Source: Duganella sp. 1224
Lineage (GTDB): Bacteria > Pseudomonadota > Gammaproteobacteria > Burkholderiales > Burkholderiaceae_D
Length of the DNA: 64,000 bases
Assembly: GCF_013408245.1 (NCBI RefSeq)
Contig: NZ_JACBYS010000001.1
Location: 124,001-188,000, forward strand
Direction: 5' to 3'
In this document: one piece after another, positions 18,495 through 25,991 of the stretch
How positions within the stretch are numbered: position 1 is the stretch's first letter
Layout of the letters: each line of letters opens with the position of its first letter
The notes under the pieces: model-generated
What the model saw: only the letters and a program-made list of their open reading frames with translations
Told to the model about the DNA's origin: nothing
The model's database searches: none
Translations under genes and position numbers: made by a program

Positions 18495-19106
18495 ATGAAC
18501 ACCCCGGCCAAACGACGCACAGACCCGGAGCGCGCGCAGAACCGCCGCAGTCAGGTATTGCGGGCGGCCGCCGTGTGCTTCGCCCGCAGCGGCTTTCACG
18601 CCGCCAGCATGGCGGAAATCTCCAAGGAGGCCGGCATGAGCGCGGGCCATATCTACAACTACTTCGACAGCAAGGACGCCATCATCATGGCGTTTGTCGA
18701 CCTGCACGCCGAGGATGTGCTGATCAAGCTCGGTGAGCTGGACAGCCAGGCCGACCCGCTGCAGTCGATGATCGACGGCGCGCCGGAGCATATCGACCGC
18801 CATCTCGACCCGCAACAGGTGGACCTGCCGCTGGAGATGTTTGCCGAAGCCGCGCGCAATCCGAAGATCGCCGAGGCGCTGCGCGCCGCCGACCGCAAGG
18901 TGGGCGAACGCTTCCGCCCCATCATCAAGCGCGAACGCGAGCGGCGCGGGCTGGCGGTGGACGAAGCGCTGCTGGAGGGGCGCATCGACACCATGGTGTC
19001 GCTGTTCCAGGGGTTGCGGATCCGCGCCATACAACGCCCCGACATGAACCGCGACTCCCTTGTGGCCGGGTGGCGGCTCGCCCTGAAGGCCATCCTGCTG
19101 AGCTGA
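18495..19106 (+). CDS. TetR/AcrR family regulator, probable repressor of the RND operon
   Basis: A 203-residue regulator with the N-terminal TetR DNA-binding domain: RRSQVLRAAAVCFARSGFH helix, then ISKEAGMSAGHIYNYFDSKD (about residues 41-60), the family HTH signature. The C-terminal helical ligand domain is unremarkable in length. It lies 64 bases after the efflux channel gene in the same direction. The TetR-type palindrome over the pump promoter at 12576-12595 is its likely target. Regulation of the adjacent pump is inferred from position and operator type, not shown. Confidence 0.9.
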   Translation: MNTPAKRRTDPERAQNRRSQVLRAAAVCFARSGFHAASMAEISKEAGMSAGHIYNYFDSKDAIIMAFVDLHAEDVLIKLGELDSQADPLQSMIDGAPEHIDRHLDPQQVDLPLEMFAEAARNPKIAEALRAADRKVGERFRPIIKRERERRGLAVDEALLEGRIDTMVSLFQGLRIRAIQRPDMNRDSLVAGWRLALKAILLS

Positions 19107-19190
19107 TTTGTCTTTTATTGTTTCGTGCCCTGCAGCGGGGCGCGGGCTGTTGTACCATGCGTGATGTCTCCATTCCGCTACAGGCGCATC

Positions 19191-19898
19191 ATGACTTCCT
19201 ACGTAATTCCCGCCCATGACATCGTCGGCCTGCCGGTCGCCGGCACCTCCGATCTGTTCCCGGTGCGCCGCGTGTACTGCGTCGGCCGCAACTACGCCGG
19301 CCACGCGCGCGAGATGGGCTCCGACCCGGACCGCGAACCGCCATTCTTCTTCTGCAAACCGGGCGACGCGCAAGCGGTGGTGCCTGCCGCGCCCAACCGC
19401 ATCCTGGAACTGCCATACCCGCCGCTGACCAACAACCTGCACTACGAGTGCGAACTGGTGGTCGCCATCGGCAAGGGCGGCGCCAACATCGCCGTGGAAG
19501 ACGCGGCCGCGCACATCTTCGGCTATGCGGTCGGCTTCGACATGACGCGCCGCGACCTGCAATTCAAGATGCGCGACGTCGGCCGTCCGTGGGAAATCGG
19601 CAAGGCGTTCGACTACTCGGCGCCGATCGGCCTGATCACCCGCGCCGAGGACGCGGGCGACATCAACAACGCCGCCATCCAGCTGGAGGTGGACGGCGTG
19701 ACCAAGCAGTCGTCGGCGATCTCGCACCTGATCTGGTCGATCAGCGAAACCATCGCCAACCTGTCGACGCTGTTCACGCTGGCGCCGGGCGACCTGATTT
19801 TCAGCGGCACGCCGGAAGGTGTGGGCGCGGTGGTGCGCGGCAACGTCCTGGAAGGGAAGGTTGCCGGCCTGTCGCCGATTACCGTGAAAATGGTATAA
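19191..19898 (+). CDS. Fumarylacetoacetate hydrolase family protein (fumarylpyruvate hydrolase-like)
   Basis: A 235-residue enzyme of the FAH fold, which hydrolyses C-C bonds in beta-diketo acids such as fumarylpyruvate from gentisate breakdown. Visible are VGRNYAGHAREMG (about residues 29-41) with the FFFCKPGDA segment after it, the metal-site region YECELVVAIGKGG, GYAVGFDMTRRDLQ, and a C-terminal FSGTPEGVG loop. The DREPPFFF wording resembles NagK-type fumarylpyruvate hydrolases. No gentisate or maleylpyruvate genes are nearby, so the substrate is uncertain. The start MTSYVIP was preferred over an upstream in-frame ATG in low-complexity sequence. Convergent with the sirtuin gene, five bases apart. 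Confidence 0.85.
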   Translation: MTSYVIPAHDIVGLPVAGTSDLFPVRRVYCVGRNYAGHAREMGSDPDREPPFFFCKPGDAQAVVPAAPNRILELPYPPLTNNLHYECELVVAIGKGGANIAVEDAAAHIFGYAVGFDMTRRDLQFKMRDVGRPWEIGKAFDYSAPIGLITRAEDAGDINNAAIQLEVDGVTKQSSAISHLIWSISETIANLSTLFTLAPGDLIFSGTPEGVGAVVRGNVLEGKVAGLSPITVKMV

Positions 19899-19903
19899 AT
19901 CGT

Positions 19904-20728
19904 TTATAGCAGGGCGTCGATCGCGGCCAGCGCCGCCAGCGCGTTGGCGGCCAGTCCCACGTCCTGCGCGCTGGCCACGTGCGGCTCGCGCGGGTTGATG
20001 CGGATCATGCGGCCGTGGTGGTGGCGGATCACCAGTTGGCCGAAGTGGCGCACCGACGGTATGGCCACGCCGGCGCCCAGTTCCACCACCAGCGGACGGC
20101 GGGCCTGGCGCAGCAGCGCATGCAGGCGCGCCTGCTGCGCGCTGGCGCGGCTGTCGATCCAGCCGCCGTCGCCAAACATCAGGATGTTCGGCCGCGCCAG
20201 GCCGCCGCAGTGCGGGCAGGCGGGCGGCGCGTTCAACAACTGGCAGCTGGCCGCGTCCACCTGCGGCGTGTAATCGTCCGCCGGCCACAGATGGCCGCCG
20301 CAGGGCGCCAGGCACTGCAGGTGGTGGATCGAGCCGTGGCACTCCAGTATGCGCTGCGGATCGAAGCCGGCCTTCTGGAACTGACCATCGACATTGCTGG
20401 TGAAGACAGCGGCGCCCAGCGCCATGCGCTCGCCCCATTGCCTCAGCAGGCCGAAGCCGGCGTGCGGCACGGTGTCGCGGTACAGGTTGAGGCGGTGGCC
20501 ATAAAAGCCCCAGGCCAGCGCCGGGTCCTCGTGGAAGGTGGCGGGCGAGGCGACGCTGGTAAATTCCATGCGCGCGCGGCCGAGGGCCGGGTAAGCCTTC
20601 CAGAAGCCCTCGTTGCCGCGAAAATCCGGCAAGCCGGAATCGACGCCCATGCCGGCGCCGGCGGCGGCGATCAGCAAATCAGCCTGCTGGACGAGGGCGG
20701 CGGCATGGTGAAGATCGGCGGTATCCAT
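19904..20728 (-). CDS. Sir2-family NAD-dependent protein deacylase
   Basis: A 274-residue sirtuin. NAD-binding motifs are GAGMGVDSGLPDFRG (about residues 24-38) and TSNVDGQF (around residue 110), a variant of the usual QNIDGL. The catalytic His lies in LECHGSIHH. Two cysteine pairs (CLAPC and CPHC) probably bind structural zinc. Sirtuins remove acyl groups from lysines, or transfer ADP-ribose, using NAD. The Ser in place of Gln before Asn and the Gln-Phe after Gly mark a divergent subfamily, so substrate preference is unclear. It is a single gene, diverging from the tRNA-Pro gene downstream. Confidence 0.88.
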   Translation of the reverse strand: MDTADLHHAAALVQQADLLIAAAGAGMGVDSGLPDFRGNEGFWKAYPALGRARMEFTSVASPATFHEDPALAWGFYGHRLNLYRDTVPHAGFGLLRQWGERMALGAAVFTSNVDGQFQKAGFDPQRILECHGSIHHLQCLAPCGGHLWPADDYTPQVDAASCQLLNAPPACPHCGGLARPNILMFGDGGWIDSRASAQQARLHALLRQARRPLVVELGAGVAIPSVRHFGQLVIRHHHGRMIRINPREPHVASAQDVGLAANALAALAAIDALL

Positions 20729-20756
20729 GGCGTGATATTAGCCGCGCAAAGCAAAC

Positions 20757-20786
20757 ATGACAAATACTTAAAGCGGCTGCTATAAT
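20757..20786 (+). promoter_or_regulatory. tRNA-Pro promoter
   Basis: A -35 ATGACA at 20757-20762 and a perfect -10 TATAAT at 20781-20786, 18 bases apart, precede the tRNA gene; the mature tRNA begins 12 bases after the -10. This is a strong sigma70-type pattern. Confidence 0.7.
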
Positions 20787-20797
20787 AGGCTGTTCGT

Positions 20798-20874
<77 letters not shown>

Positions 20875-20890
20875 ACACAGTCAAGGACTT

Positions 20891-20920
20891 AGGCCAGCCG
20901 CGCAGCTGGCCTTTTTCTTT
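20891..20920 (+). terminator. Intrinsic terminator of tRNA-Pro
   Basis: Perfect 8-bp stem AGGCCAGC/GCTGGCCT with a six-base loop (20891-20912), followed by a T-rich run (TTTTTCTTTT). It lies 16 bases after the tRNA 3' end. Confidence 0.85.
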
Positions 20921-20921
20921 T

Positions 20922-20949
20922 CCACTGTCGAGCGCCAGGCCGACAGTGG
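20922..20949. repeat. Inverted repeat, 9-bp perfect arms
   Basis: CCACTGTCG at 20922-20930 and its complement at 20941-20949, ten bases apart. It lies ten bases beyond the stop of the minus-strand PEP-CTERM-like gene, so it may end that transcript, although no T-run follows on that strand. Confidence 0.5.
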
Positions 20950-20958
20950 ACACCTGGA

Positions 20959-21582
20959 TTAAACAGGACGGCCCGTGCGGCCTTTGCTGGATTTGGCGCG
21001 CGCCGCCACGACCATGGCGGCGAGTCCGAAACCGTACAGCGCGACAGGTGGCAGTTCAGGTACCGGGCTTGCCATCGTTTCGGCAGTGAACGTGAGCGTT
21101 TGGAAGTAAATGTGGCCGGAGAAGGCTGGCAGGCTCCCGACGACGATTTCATAGACCAGCAGGCGGTTATACGATCCGGACGCACTGGAGCCATCCGCCA
21201 CATATTGCATGCCGCTACCGTTGTCAGTAAACGTGCCATTGCGACTCGTTCCCACCAGGTCGGCATCGTTCGGGCCACATTGTGCGCAGTGCGGCAGCAG
21301 AACGTCGAAGGTGATGTCCATGTTGGCCTTGCCTTGGACGCCGTCACCCAGATCATACAAGGCGGTCAGGGTCGCGTTCATTTTGCCCGTCAAAGCGTAA
21401 TTGACGGGCGCGAAAATCTCGAAGGTCTTCTTGTCTACGAATAAACCGTTGCCCCCTGGCATGGTGGGATCGTAGGTTACATTGAACGGAATGTCGATCG
21501 TCAAGGGGGTACCGGCGCTTGCGATCAGGTGCTGCGCAGCCAGCAGGGCGGCGAGTAACAGCTTGGGAAATAAACGTTTCAT
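20959..21582 (-). CDS. Secreted protein with PEP-CTERM-like C-terminal anchor
   Basis: A 207-residue secreted protein. Start MKRLFPKLLL has a GAGGA site on the minus strand; an upstream in-frame ATG was rejected because it would precede this signal peptide. The signal peptide ends near residue 24 (LIASAG). The C-terminus has the tripartite sorting pattern: PVPELPPVAL, a hydrophobic stretch (YGFGLAAMVVAA) and a basic tail (RAKSSKGRTGR). In PEP-CTERM systems such tails are cut by an exosortase and the protein is linked to surface polysaccharide. The middle is beta-rich with a CAQCG pair. No exosortase gene is in the window. PEL instead of PEP makes the family call moderate. Confidence 0.72.
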   Translation of the reverse strand: MKRLFPKLLLAALLAAQHLIASAGTPLTIDIPFNVTYDPTMPGGNGLFVDKKTFEIFAPVNYALTGKMNATLTALYDLGDGVQGKANMDITFDVLLPHCAQCGPNDADLVGTSRNGTFTDNGSGMQYVADGSSASGSYNRLLVYEIVVGSLPAFSGHIYFQTLTFTAETMASPVPELPPVALYGFGLAAMVVAARAKSSKGRTGRPV

Positions 21583-21960
21583 ATTTGTCCTCGTGGAAAA
21601 AAGGTGGTCTCCGATATGACAAATATACATGCAAAATCGGCACTATAAAATTGATATTTAATGTCCCTGTTCAGAATGAAGTTTGTGCGACCGTGCGTCC
21701 ATCGCGTCGCGCAGAGGGCAACGGAGGTCGGAGCCGGCGAGCCCCTGCCAGCAAAATCAACACCTTACATCCTGTCTTGCTTCGCTGTTAGCGTGCTTTC
21801 CATCTTTGCGTTTTGGCATGAATGCAACATCCTGTCCTGGACGGATGGCAATTATGTTACTTTGTTTCGTCATAACGCCTCGCACGTTTGAACTCGACCC
21901 TGGCTGATAGTAATGTCAAATTCTTATCCCGACGTTTTTCATTGACCTTGTGAGGTAGTC
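21583..21960. other. Intergenic region, no convincing gene
   Basis: These 378 bases are AT-richer than the surroundings. Short open frames exist (for example ATG at 21661, 76 codons), but none has a ribosome-binding site or a plausible protein composition. The left part must contain the promoter of the PEP-CTERM-like gene; the right end carries GAGGT before the next start. Nothing else is recognisable. Confidence 0.5.
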
Positions 21961-22230
21961 ATGCGTACGCACTACGATCCCAATTATCTGCTTGATATGA
22001 TTTCGGCCCGGCTGGGGCTGAAGAATGACGCGGCCTTGGCGCGCGAGCTGGAGGTGGCTGCGCCGGTGGTCAGCAAAATACGGCATCTGCGGCTGCCGGT
22101 CAGCGGCGCGATGTTGATACGCATTCATGAGGTGACCGGCATGCAGCTGCGGGAACTGCAGGATCTGATGGGGGACCGGCGCCAGAAGTTTCGTCTTTCG
22201 TCAGCCCAGGGCCGTCCGGCAATGGGCTGA
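21961..22230 (+). CDS. Small helix-turn-helix protein of unknown role
   Basis: An 89-residue protein. NYLLDMISARLGLKNDAALA followed by RELEVAAPVVSKIRHLRLPV (about residues 9-48) fits a Cro/C1-like HTH in which the second stretch includes the recognition helix. It then continues VSGAMLIRIHEVTGMQLREL, similar to XRE repressors. No dimerisation or ligand domain is present. A GAGGT site precedes the ATG. It stands alone with no toxin or phage partner. It could bind DNA, but its targets are unknown. Confidence 0.75.
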   Translation: MRTHYDPNYLLDMISARLGLKNDAALARELEVAAPVVSKIRHLRLPVSGAMLIRIHEVTGMQLRELQDLMGDRRQKFRLSSAQGRPAMG

Positions 22231-22235
22231 TCCCG

Positions 22236-22262
22236 AAAAAAAGGCCGCGTCGATGCGCGGCC
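22236..22262 (-). terminator. Minus-strand intrinsic terminator
   Basis: Perfect 7-bp stem GGCCGCG/CGCGGCC with a six-base loop (22243-22262). Read on the minus strand it is followed by seven Ts (22242 down to 22236). On the plus strand the stem is followed by As, so it cannot serve the HTH gene. There is no minus-strand protein gene upstream of it. Confidence 0.75.
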
Positions 22263-22348
22263 AAAAAAATCCACTTCAGGATGAAACTTGAGAGTACCAC
22301 GGCAAAATCGGGACCAAATTACGGTTAGGTAATCCAGACTGTTGGCGA
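22236..22348 (-). ncRNA. Candidate small RNA (unverified)
   Basis: Minus-strand transcript of about 113 bases proposed from two signals only: a sigma70-like promoter (TTGCAT at 22384-22379, then after 18 bases TATCTT at 22360-22355) and the minus-strand terminator at 22262-22236. No good open reading frame with a ribosome-binding site fits inside. The region also serves as upstream DNA of the plus-strand gene at 22396, so the promoter-like boxes may be coincidental. It matches no RNA family known to me. Confidence 0.3.
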
Positions 22349-22395
22349 TAAGATAAGATAAGCGTTGTGTGTTTGCTTATGCAAAGGAGCGTCAT

Positions 22396-22896
22396 ATGGT
22401 CAGGAAGCTGTGGCTGGGGATGGTGCTGGCTGGGGTGTGGGGCGGCGCTTGGGCGGATGAGTACGCGTTGAAGTTGCCGGGCAATGTGGAGGTGGTGGCA
22501 CGCGAGGAGCGGTTTGACGCGGCCGGCCATGCCGTCAGCGGCTGCGGTCAGGCTGACCAGGTTTGCCGGGTGGACGGTTTTGCCGTCTATGGCGCCACCG
22601 GCGTGCCGCGCTCGTCGCTCACCAGGCTGGTGGTCAAGACCGGCGGCGCCAGCTACGAGCTGGACACCAGCGGCATGTACAACCCCTTGCTCGACCCCGA
22701 GCTGGCGGGCAGCGTGGGCGGTTTTTGTTACGACGCGAAGAATTGCGCCTTCCGCGCGGCGTTGGGCGATGCCGGCGGCGTCTATGCCGCCGAGTGGGTG
22801 ATCCGCAACGGCAGCGTGTTCCGCACCACGCTGACCGACAGCGCCGATGTCTTCCGGTTTTTCAAAGCCCATCTGTCGCCGCCGCAGTACCACTAA
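22396..22896 (+). CDS. Secreted protein of unknown function
   Basis: A 166-residue protein with a clear Sec signal peptide (MVRKLWLGMVLAGVWGGAWA, cleavage before Asp21). AAAGGAG precedes the ATG, which decides against an in-frame ATG at 22369. The mature part contains four cysteines (CGQADQVC and CYDAKNC), consistent with two disulfides, and no transmembrane segment. No family was recognised. It lies 72 bases before a small cytosolic protein in the same direction. It is not similar by eye to any other protein in this window. Confidence 0.75.
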   Translation: MVRKLWLGMVLAGVWGGAWADEYALKLPGNVEVVAREERFDAAGHAVSGCGQADQVCRVDGFAVYGATGVPRSSLTRLVVKTGGASYELDTSGMYNPLLDPELAGSVGGFCYDAKNCAFRAALGDAGGVYAAEWVIRNGSVFRTTLTDSADVFRFFKAHLSPPQYH

Positions 22897-22968
22897 TCCG
22901 CGCCCGCTGGTTGCCGAGGTCCCGGTTTCGGCTATGATGTTTTCTTTTATCAACATCAGGAGTGGAGT

Positions 22969-23187
22969 ATGGCGGACTGGGATTGGAACAGCGCGTCGGC
23001 GCGCGAATCGCTGGTATTGCCGCGCGTGGACGCGTTGGCCATTTATGCCAACAACAACGGCGAAATCGTGCTGCGGCAGCAAGGCATGGATGGACATGAC
23101 GACAGCATCGTCATCATTCCCAAGAGCCAGGCGCAGGAGGTGATCAATGCCATCGCCCACATGCTGGGCGACAAAAAGCCCGCCTAA
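22969..23187 (+). CDS. Small conserved-looking protein of unknown function
   Basis: A 72-residue acidic protein preceded by an AGGAGTGGAG ribosome-binding site. The sequence ALAIYANNNGEIVLRQQG followed by SIVIIPKSQAQEVINAIAHM reads as two beta-strands and a helix with coherent composition. No signal peptide or known motif. It is convergent with the TadE-like gene at 23248. Function unknown. Confidence 0.7.
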   Translation: MADWDWNSASARESLVLPRVDALAIYANNNGEIVLRQQGMDGHDDSIVIIPKSQAQEVINAIAHMLGDKKPA

Positions 23188-23247
23188 ACGCCCAATGTCT
23201 TCATCAGTCACGGCAGCCAGTGCGCCAGTTCTGGGCGGCGTCAAATT

Positions 23248-23826
23248 TCATGGGCATAACGTGCTCCCCGGCTGGAAGCCCAGCGATTCCGCCTTGGCGA
23301 TGGTGGTCGACTGCGGCAGCGGAAAGCTGAGGGCCGTCAGCGGGAACAGCGGCTGGTAGGCCACCGCGCCGCAGTCGGCGCCGCCCGGCGCGCAGACCCG
23401 CACGCGGACGAAGCGGATGCAACTGGCGCCGTTGGGATTGGCCACGCAATGGATGCGCGCGCGCGCCGGACAGGCCGGCAGGCTGGCGGCCGGGATCTCG
23501 GTCAGCGTCATGGCGCCGCCCGGCGCCCGCGCCAGCGACAGGTAGTCGATGCGCAGATGGGCGTCGGTCACCGGCGCCCCCAGCAGCAACGTCCCCGGCG
23601 TGTCGCGCAGCACGGCGGCCTGGCGGATGCGGTGCATCACCGCCGGATCGCTGAAGTCGCTGACGGCGGCGGCGGCGGCGGCGCGGCGCGTGGCTTCCTG
23701 CAAGGTGTTCAGCAGGTACAAGGCGCGCGCCAGCTCGATGATGAAGAACAGCGCGCCAAAGAACACCACGACGCACAGCGCAAATTCGGCGGCGGTGGCG
23801 CCGCGCTGGCGCTCAGTTGCCCACAT
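23248..23826 (-). CDS. TadE-like pilus assembly protein
   Basis: A 192-residue minor-pilin-like protein. The N-terminus RQRGATAAEFALCVVVFFGALFFIIELARALY is the TadE pattern: a G-A-x-x-x-E-F/L-A motif followed by one hydrophobic helix (about residues 13-35). The remainder is periplasmic with several cysteines. TadE-type pseudopilins help assemble or anchor Flp/Tad pili. Its start overlaps the preceding gene by 14 bases. Last of three Tad-type genes; no tadA, tadB, tadC, rcpA or flp gene is in the window. Confidence 0.82.
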   Translation of the reverse strand: MWATERQRGATAAEFALCVVVFFGALFFIIELARALYLLNTLQEATRRAAAAAAVSDFSDPAVMHRIRQAAVLRDTPGTLLLGAPVTDAHLRIDYLSLARAPGGAMTLTEIPAASLPACPARARIHCVANPNGASCIRFVRVRVCAPGGADCGAVAYQPLFPLTALSFPLPQSTTIAKAESLGFQPGSTLCP

Positions 23827-24250
23827 AGTGCATGCTCTGCGTGGCGATGAACACGCGGTCGGTCAGCTTGGGCGCGTAGCCCGGGAGCGTGTTGCGCACG
23901 CGAATCTGCACCCCGACGCTGACGGTGTCTGGCACGTCCAGGCCGGAGCACTGGACGTTGTCGCACAAGATCGTCACGCTCAGCGCGCTCGGACTCAGCA
24001 CGCTGACTTCGGCCTGGACGATGGCCTGCGCCACCGCCAGCTCGTAGGCCACCGCCGACGTGCTGCCGAGGTTGACGCGGCTGGCGCTGGCCAGATAACG
24101 GGTGGCGTCGTGCGCGGCCTTCTGCGCCACCTCGTAGTTGTACAGCAGGCGGCCGTAGAACAGCAGCAGCGCCATCACCGGAAACAGGAAGGCCAGCGTC
24201 AGCGCCAGTTCCAGCGCCACCGCGCCGCGCTGGCCGCGCGCCGGCCTCAT
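23813..24250 (-). CDS. TadE/TadG-like minor pilin
   Basis: A 145-residue protein starting MRPARGQRGAVALELALTLA, again the TadE-type N-terminal helix with the E-L-A motif at about residue 14. The TM helix spans roughly 12-34, followed by a periplasmic domain with one CDNVQC cysteine pair. The ATG overlaps the stop of the preceding TadG-like gene (ATGA), and its own end overlaps the next start by 14 bases, so the three genes are translationally coupled. A longer open frame upstream was rejected because it is out of register with the overlapping TadG gene. Confidence 0.8.
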   Translation of the reverse strand: MRPARGQRGAVALELALTLAFLFPVMALLLFYGRLLYNYEVAQKAAHDATRYLASASRVNLGSTSAVAYELAVAQAIVQAEVSVLSPSALSVTILCDNVQCSGLDVPDTVSVGVQIRVRNTLPGYAPKLTDRVFIATQSMHYVGN

Positions 24251-25719
24251 GGCAGCAGCTCCACGCTGCCGCCCAGCGCCGACAGCGGCACGGCGCCGGC
24301 GAATTCCGCGCTCAGACTGGTGCTGGTGGCCGGGACCGTCATGAAGAAGCGGCCGACGCCGCGCACCGTGGCGCTGGTGATGGCGCCGGCCGCCGCCGGG
24401 CAGTCCAGCAAGGCCACGTGCAGCACGCGCCGTCCGGTCACGCCCGGCTGGTGGTCGGCGCTGGCGGGGGCGAGAAAGGTGCTGCTGTCGCGCTGGTTGT
24501 AGGGCGTGTAGGTGGTATCGCCGGACGGGTAGCTGGTGGCCGACGGCGGTCCCGGCGCGTACAGCCGCTGCCAGGCGCTGGGCGTAAAGCCGCCATAGCC
24601 GCCTTCCGGTTCCACCGGCTGTGCCTGGTAGGCGCTCCACGGCACCGCGCGCGCGTAGGCCCACAGCGGGCCGTACAGCGGCGCCGTGTTGCTGCTGTCG
24701 CCCGGCAGCGGATCGGCGCGCGTCCACAGCTTGCCGTCGCTCTGCCAGCTGGCGGCGGACTGGGTGCTGGCGGCCGGCGCCATCCACTTGATGCTGGCCT
24801 TGTCGTAGGCCAGGATGTTGCTGTCCGGCGGCGCGCCTTCGGCCGTGCAGGCCTGGGCGCTGTAGTCGTCGAAGCGGGCGTTCAGGTGGTGGTACAGCGC
24901 GGCCAGCGGAAAGCCGCGTTGCAGCGTCAGCGCGCCGCCGGCCACGCTCGGCATCGGCAGCTGGCCGGCGCACACGAAGGGGCCGACCACGTCGGTGGCG
25001 AAGTGCGCCGGCAGGCCGCTGGCGCCGGGCGGCGCCAGCGGGTCGATCAGGAAGTGCTCGGGCGTGGCGCCGCCCGGATTCAGGCGCATCAGGTCGTAGC
25101 TGACGCCGCGCCGGAAGCCGAATTCCACCAGCTCGGTGTAGCTGCTGCTGCCGCTGTAGTTGACGCGCGCGGCGGCGGCGCTGGCCGATTGCGCGCAGAT
25201 CGCCAGCGGCGTCACCAGCGTCGACACGCGGCCGGCCACCGCGCGCGCGGCGGCGGTGGCGCTGCGCGGGCCGTCGCCGGCCAGGCGGATGAAGATGGTG
25301 GCCACCAGCCCCGGATCGCCGCGCAGCGCGCGCGTGTCGACCTTGGCGTACAGCATGCCGGCCGGCGCGGCCTGGGCGGCGGCATCGTCGCTCCAGTTGG
25401 CGTCCGGCGTGTTGGCGGCGGCCGCAAAGCGCAGCGCGTCGCTGCTCCAGCTGACCGCCTTGCGGTTGTACTGGTAGCGGAAGGTGAGGGCGGTGTCGGC
25501 GGCGGCGCTGACGGCGTTGGCGACGCCGTCGGCGGTGCCGTTCAGTTCGCGCGCGGCAGCCAGCGCGGTGGCGTCGGCCAGCGCTTGCAGCTCGGCCTTG
25601 CGGTTGTACAGCATGGCCAGGTCCAGCGCCATGCCCACCATTGCCAGCATGCCCAGCGCCATGACGCAACACAGGATGGCGATCACGCCCCGCTGGCGGG
25701 GCCGGCTGATGCGTTGCAT
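24247..25719 (-). CDS. TadG-like pilus assembly protein
   Basis: A 490-residue protein with a short cytosolic N-terminus ending in QRG, one TM helix (about 12-34) and the TadG-type segment YNRKAELQALADATALAAAREL (about residues 38-59), followed by a large extracytoplasmic domain. An AGGAG site precedes the ATG. TadG proteins are thought to anchor or regulate Tad pili; many relatives carry a von Willebrand A domain, which was not recognised here. First gene of the tadG-tadE-tadE-like unit. Confidence 0.82.
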   Translation of the reverse strand: MQRISRPRQRGVIAILCCVMALGMLAMVGMALDLAMLYNRKAELQALADATALAAARELNGTADGVANAVSAAADTALTFRYQYNRKAVSWSSDALRFAAAANTPDANWSDDAAAQAAPAGMLYAKVDTRALRGDPGLVATIFIRLAGDGPRSATAAARAVAGRVSTLVTPLAICAQSASAAAARVNYSGSSSYTELVEFGFRRGVSYDLMRLNPGGATPEHFLIDPLAPPGASGLPAHFATDVVGPFVCAGQLPMPSVAGGALTLQRGFPLAALYHHLNARFDDYSAQACTAEGAPPDSNILAYDKASIKWMAPAASTQSAASWQSDGKLWTRADPLPGDSSNTAPLYGPLWAYARAVPWSAYQAQPVEPEGGYGGFTPSAWQRLYAPGPPSATSYPSGDTTYTPYNQRDSSTFLAPASADHQPGVTGRRVLHVALLDCPAAAGAITSATVRGVGRFFMTVPATSTSLSAEFAGAVPLSALGGSVELLP

Positions 25720-25811
25720 GCGCTTCTCCTGGCAGTCGTGACGGCTCGATTCTATCCATCAGGAAATATCGGCGTTTGACGCCGCACAAACCGCCGCGCC
25801 GCCGCTTTCCG

Positions 25812-25870
25812 TTGACACTCAAAATCATTGGGTGCTATATTCAGTGTTGGATTGGGAACGTTTCCAATCC
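25812..25870 (+). promoter_or_regulatory. Promoter with LacI-type operator before the sugar-binding protein gene
   Basis: Consensus -35 TTGACA (25812-25817) and -10 TATATT (25836-25841) are 18 bases apart. A palindrome with perfect 7-base arms GGATTGG/CCAATCC around GAACGTTT (25849-25870) covers the expected start site. The central GGGAACGTTTCC is the classic LacI-family form with a CG core. The LacI gene at 27322 is the likely regulator. Confidence 0.75.
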
Positions 25871-25909
25871 GGTTTGGCGCTCACCTCGTCGCTTCGCCCC
25901 GCGAAGTTG

Positions 25910-25938
25910 CCGGCGCCTTGGGCGGCGCCGGTTTTTTT
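25910..25938 (+). terminator. Leader terminator/attenuator upstream of the binding-protein gene
   Basis: Perfect 8-bp stem CCGGCGCC/GGCGCCGG with a six-base loop, followed by seven Ts (25932-25938). It lies between the LacI-controlled promoter and the start codon at 25992, so most transcripts should stop here unless an anti-terminating mechanism or another promoter exists. Confidence 0.75.
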
Positions 25939-25991
25939 GCCGCCAAAGCAGGGTAGTATCTGGTTATCACAAAAAAACGCACGGAGACTGG

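Noticed and set aside
21661..21891. 76-codon plus-strand frame in the intergenic region
   Set aside because: No ribosome-binding site, mixed composition and no recognisable features.
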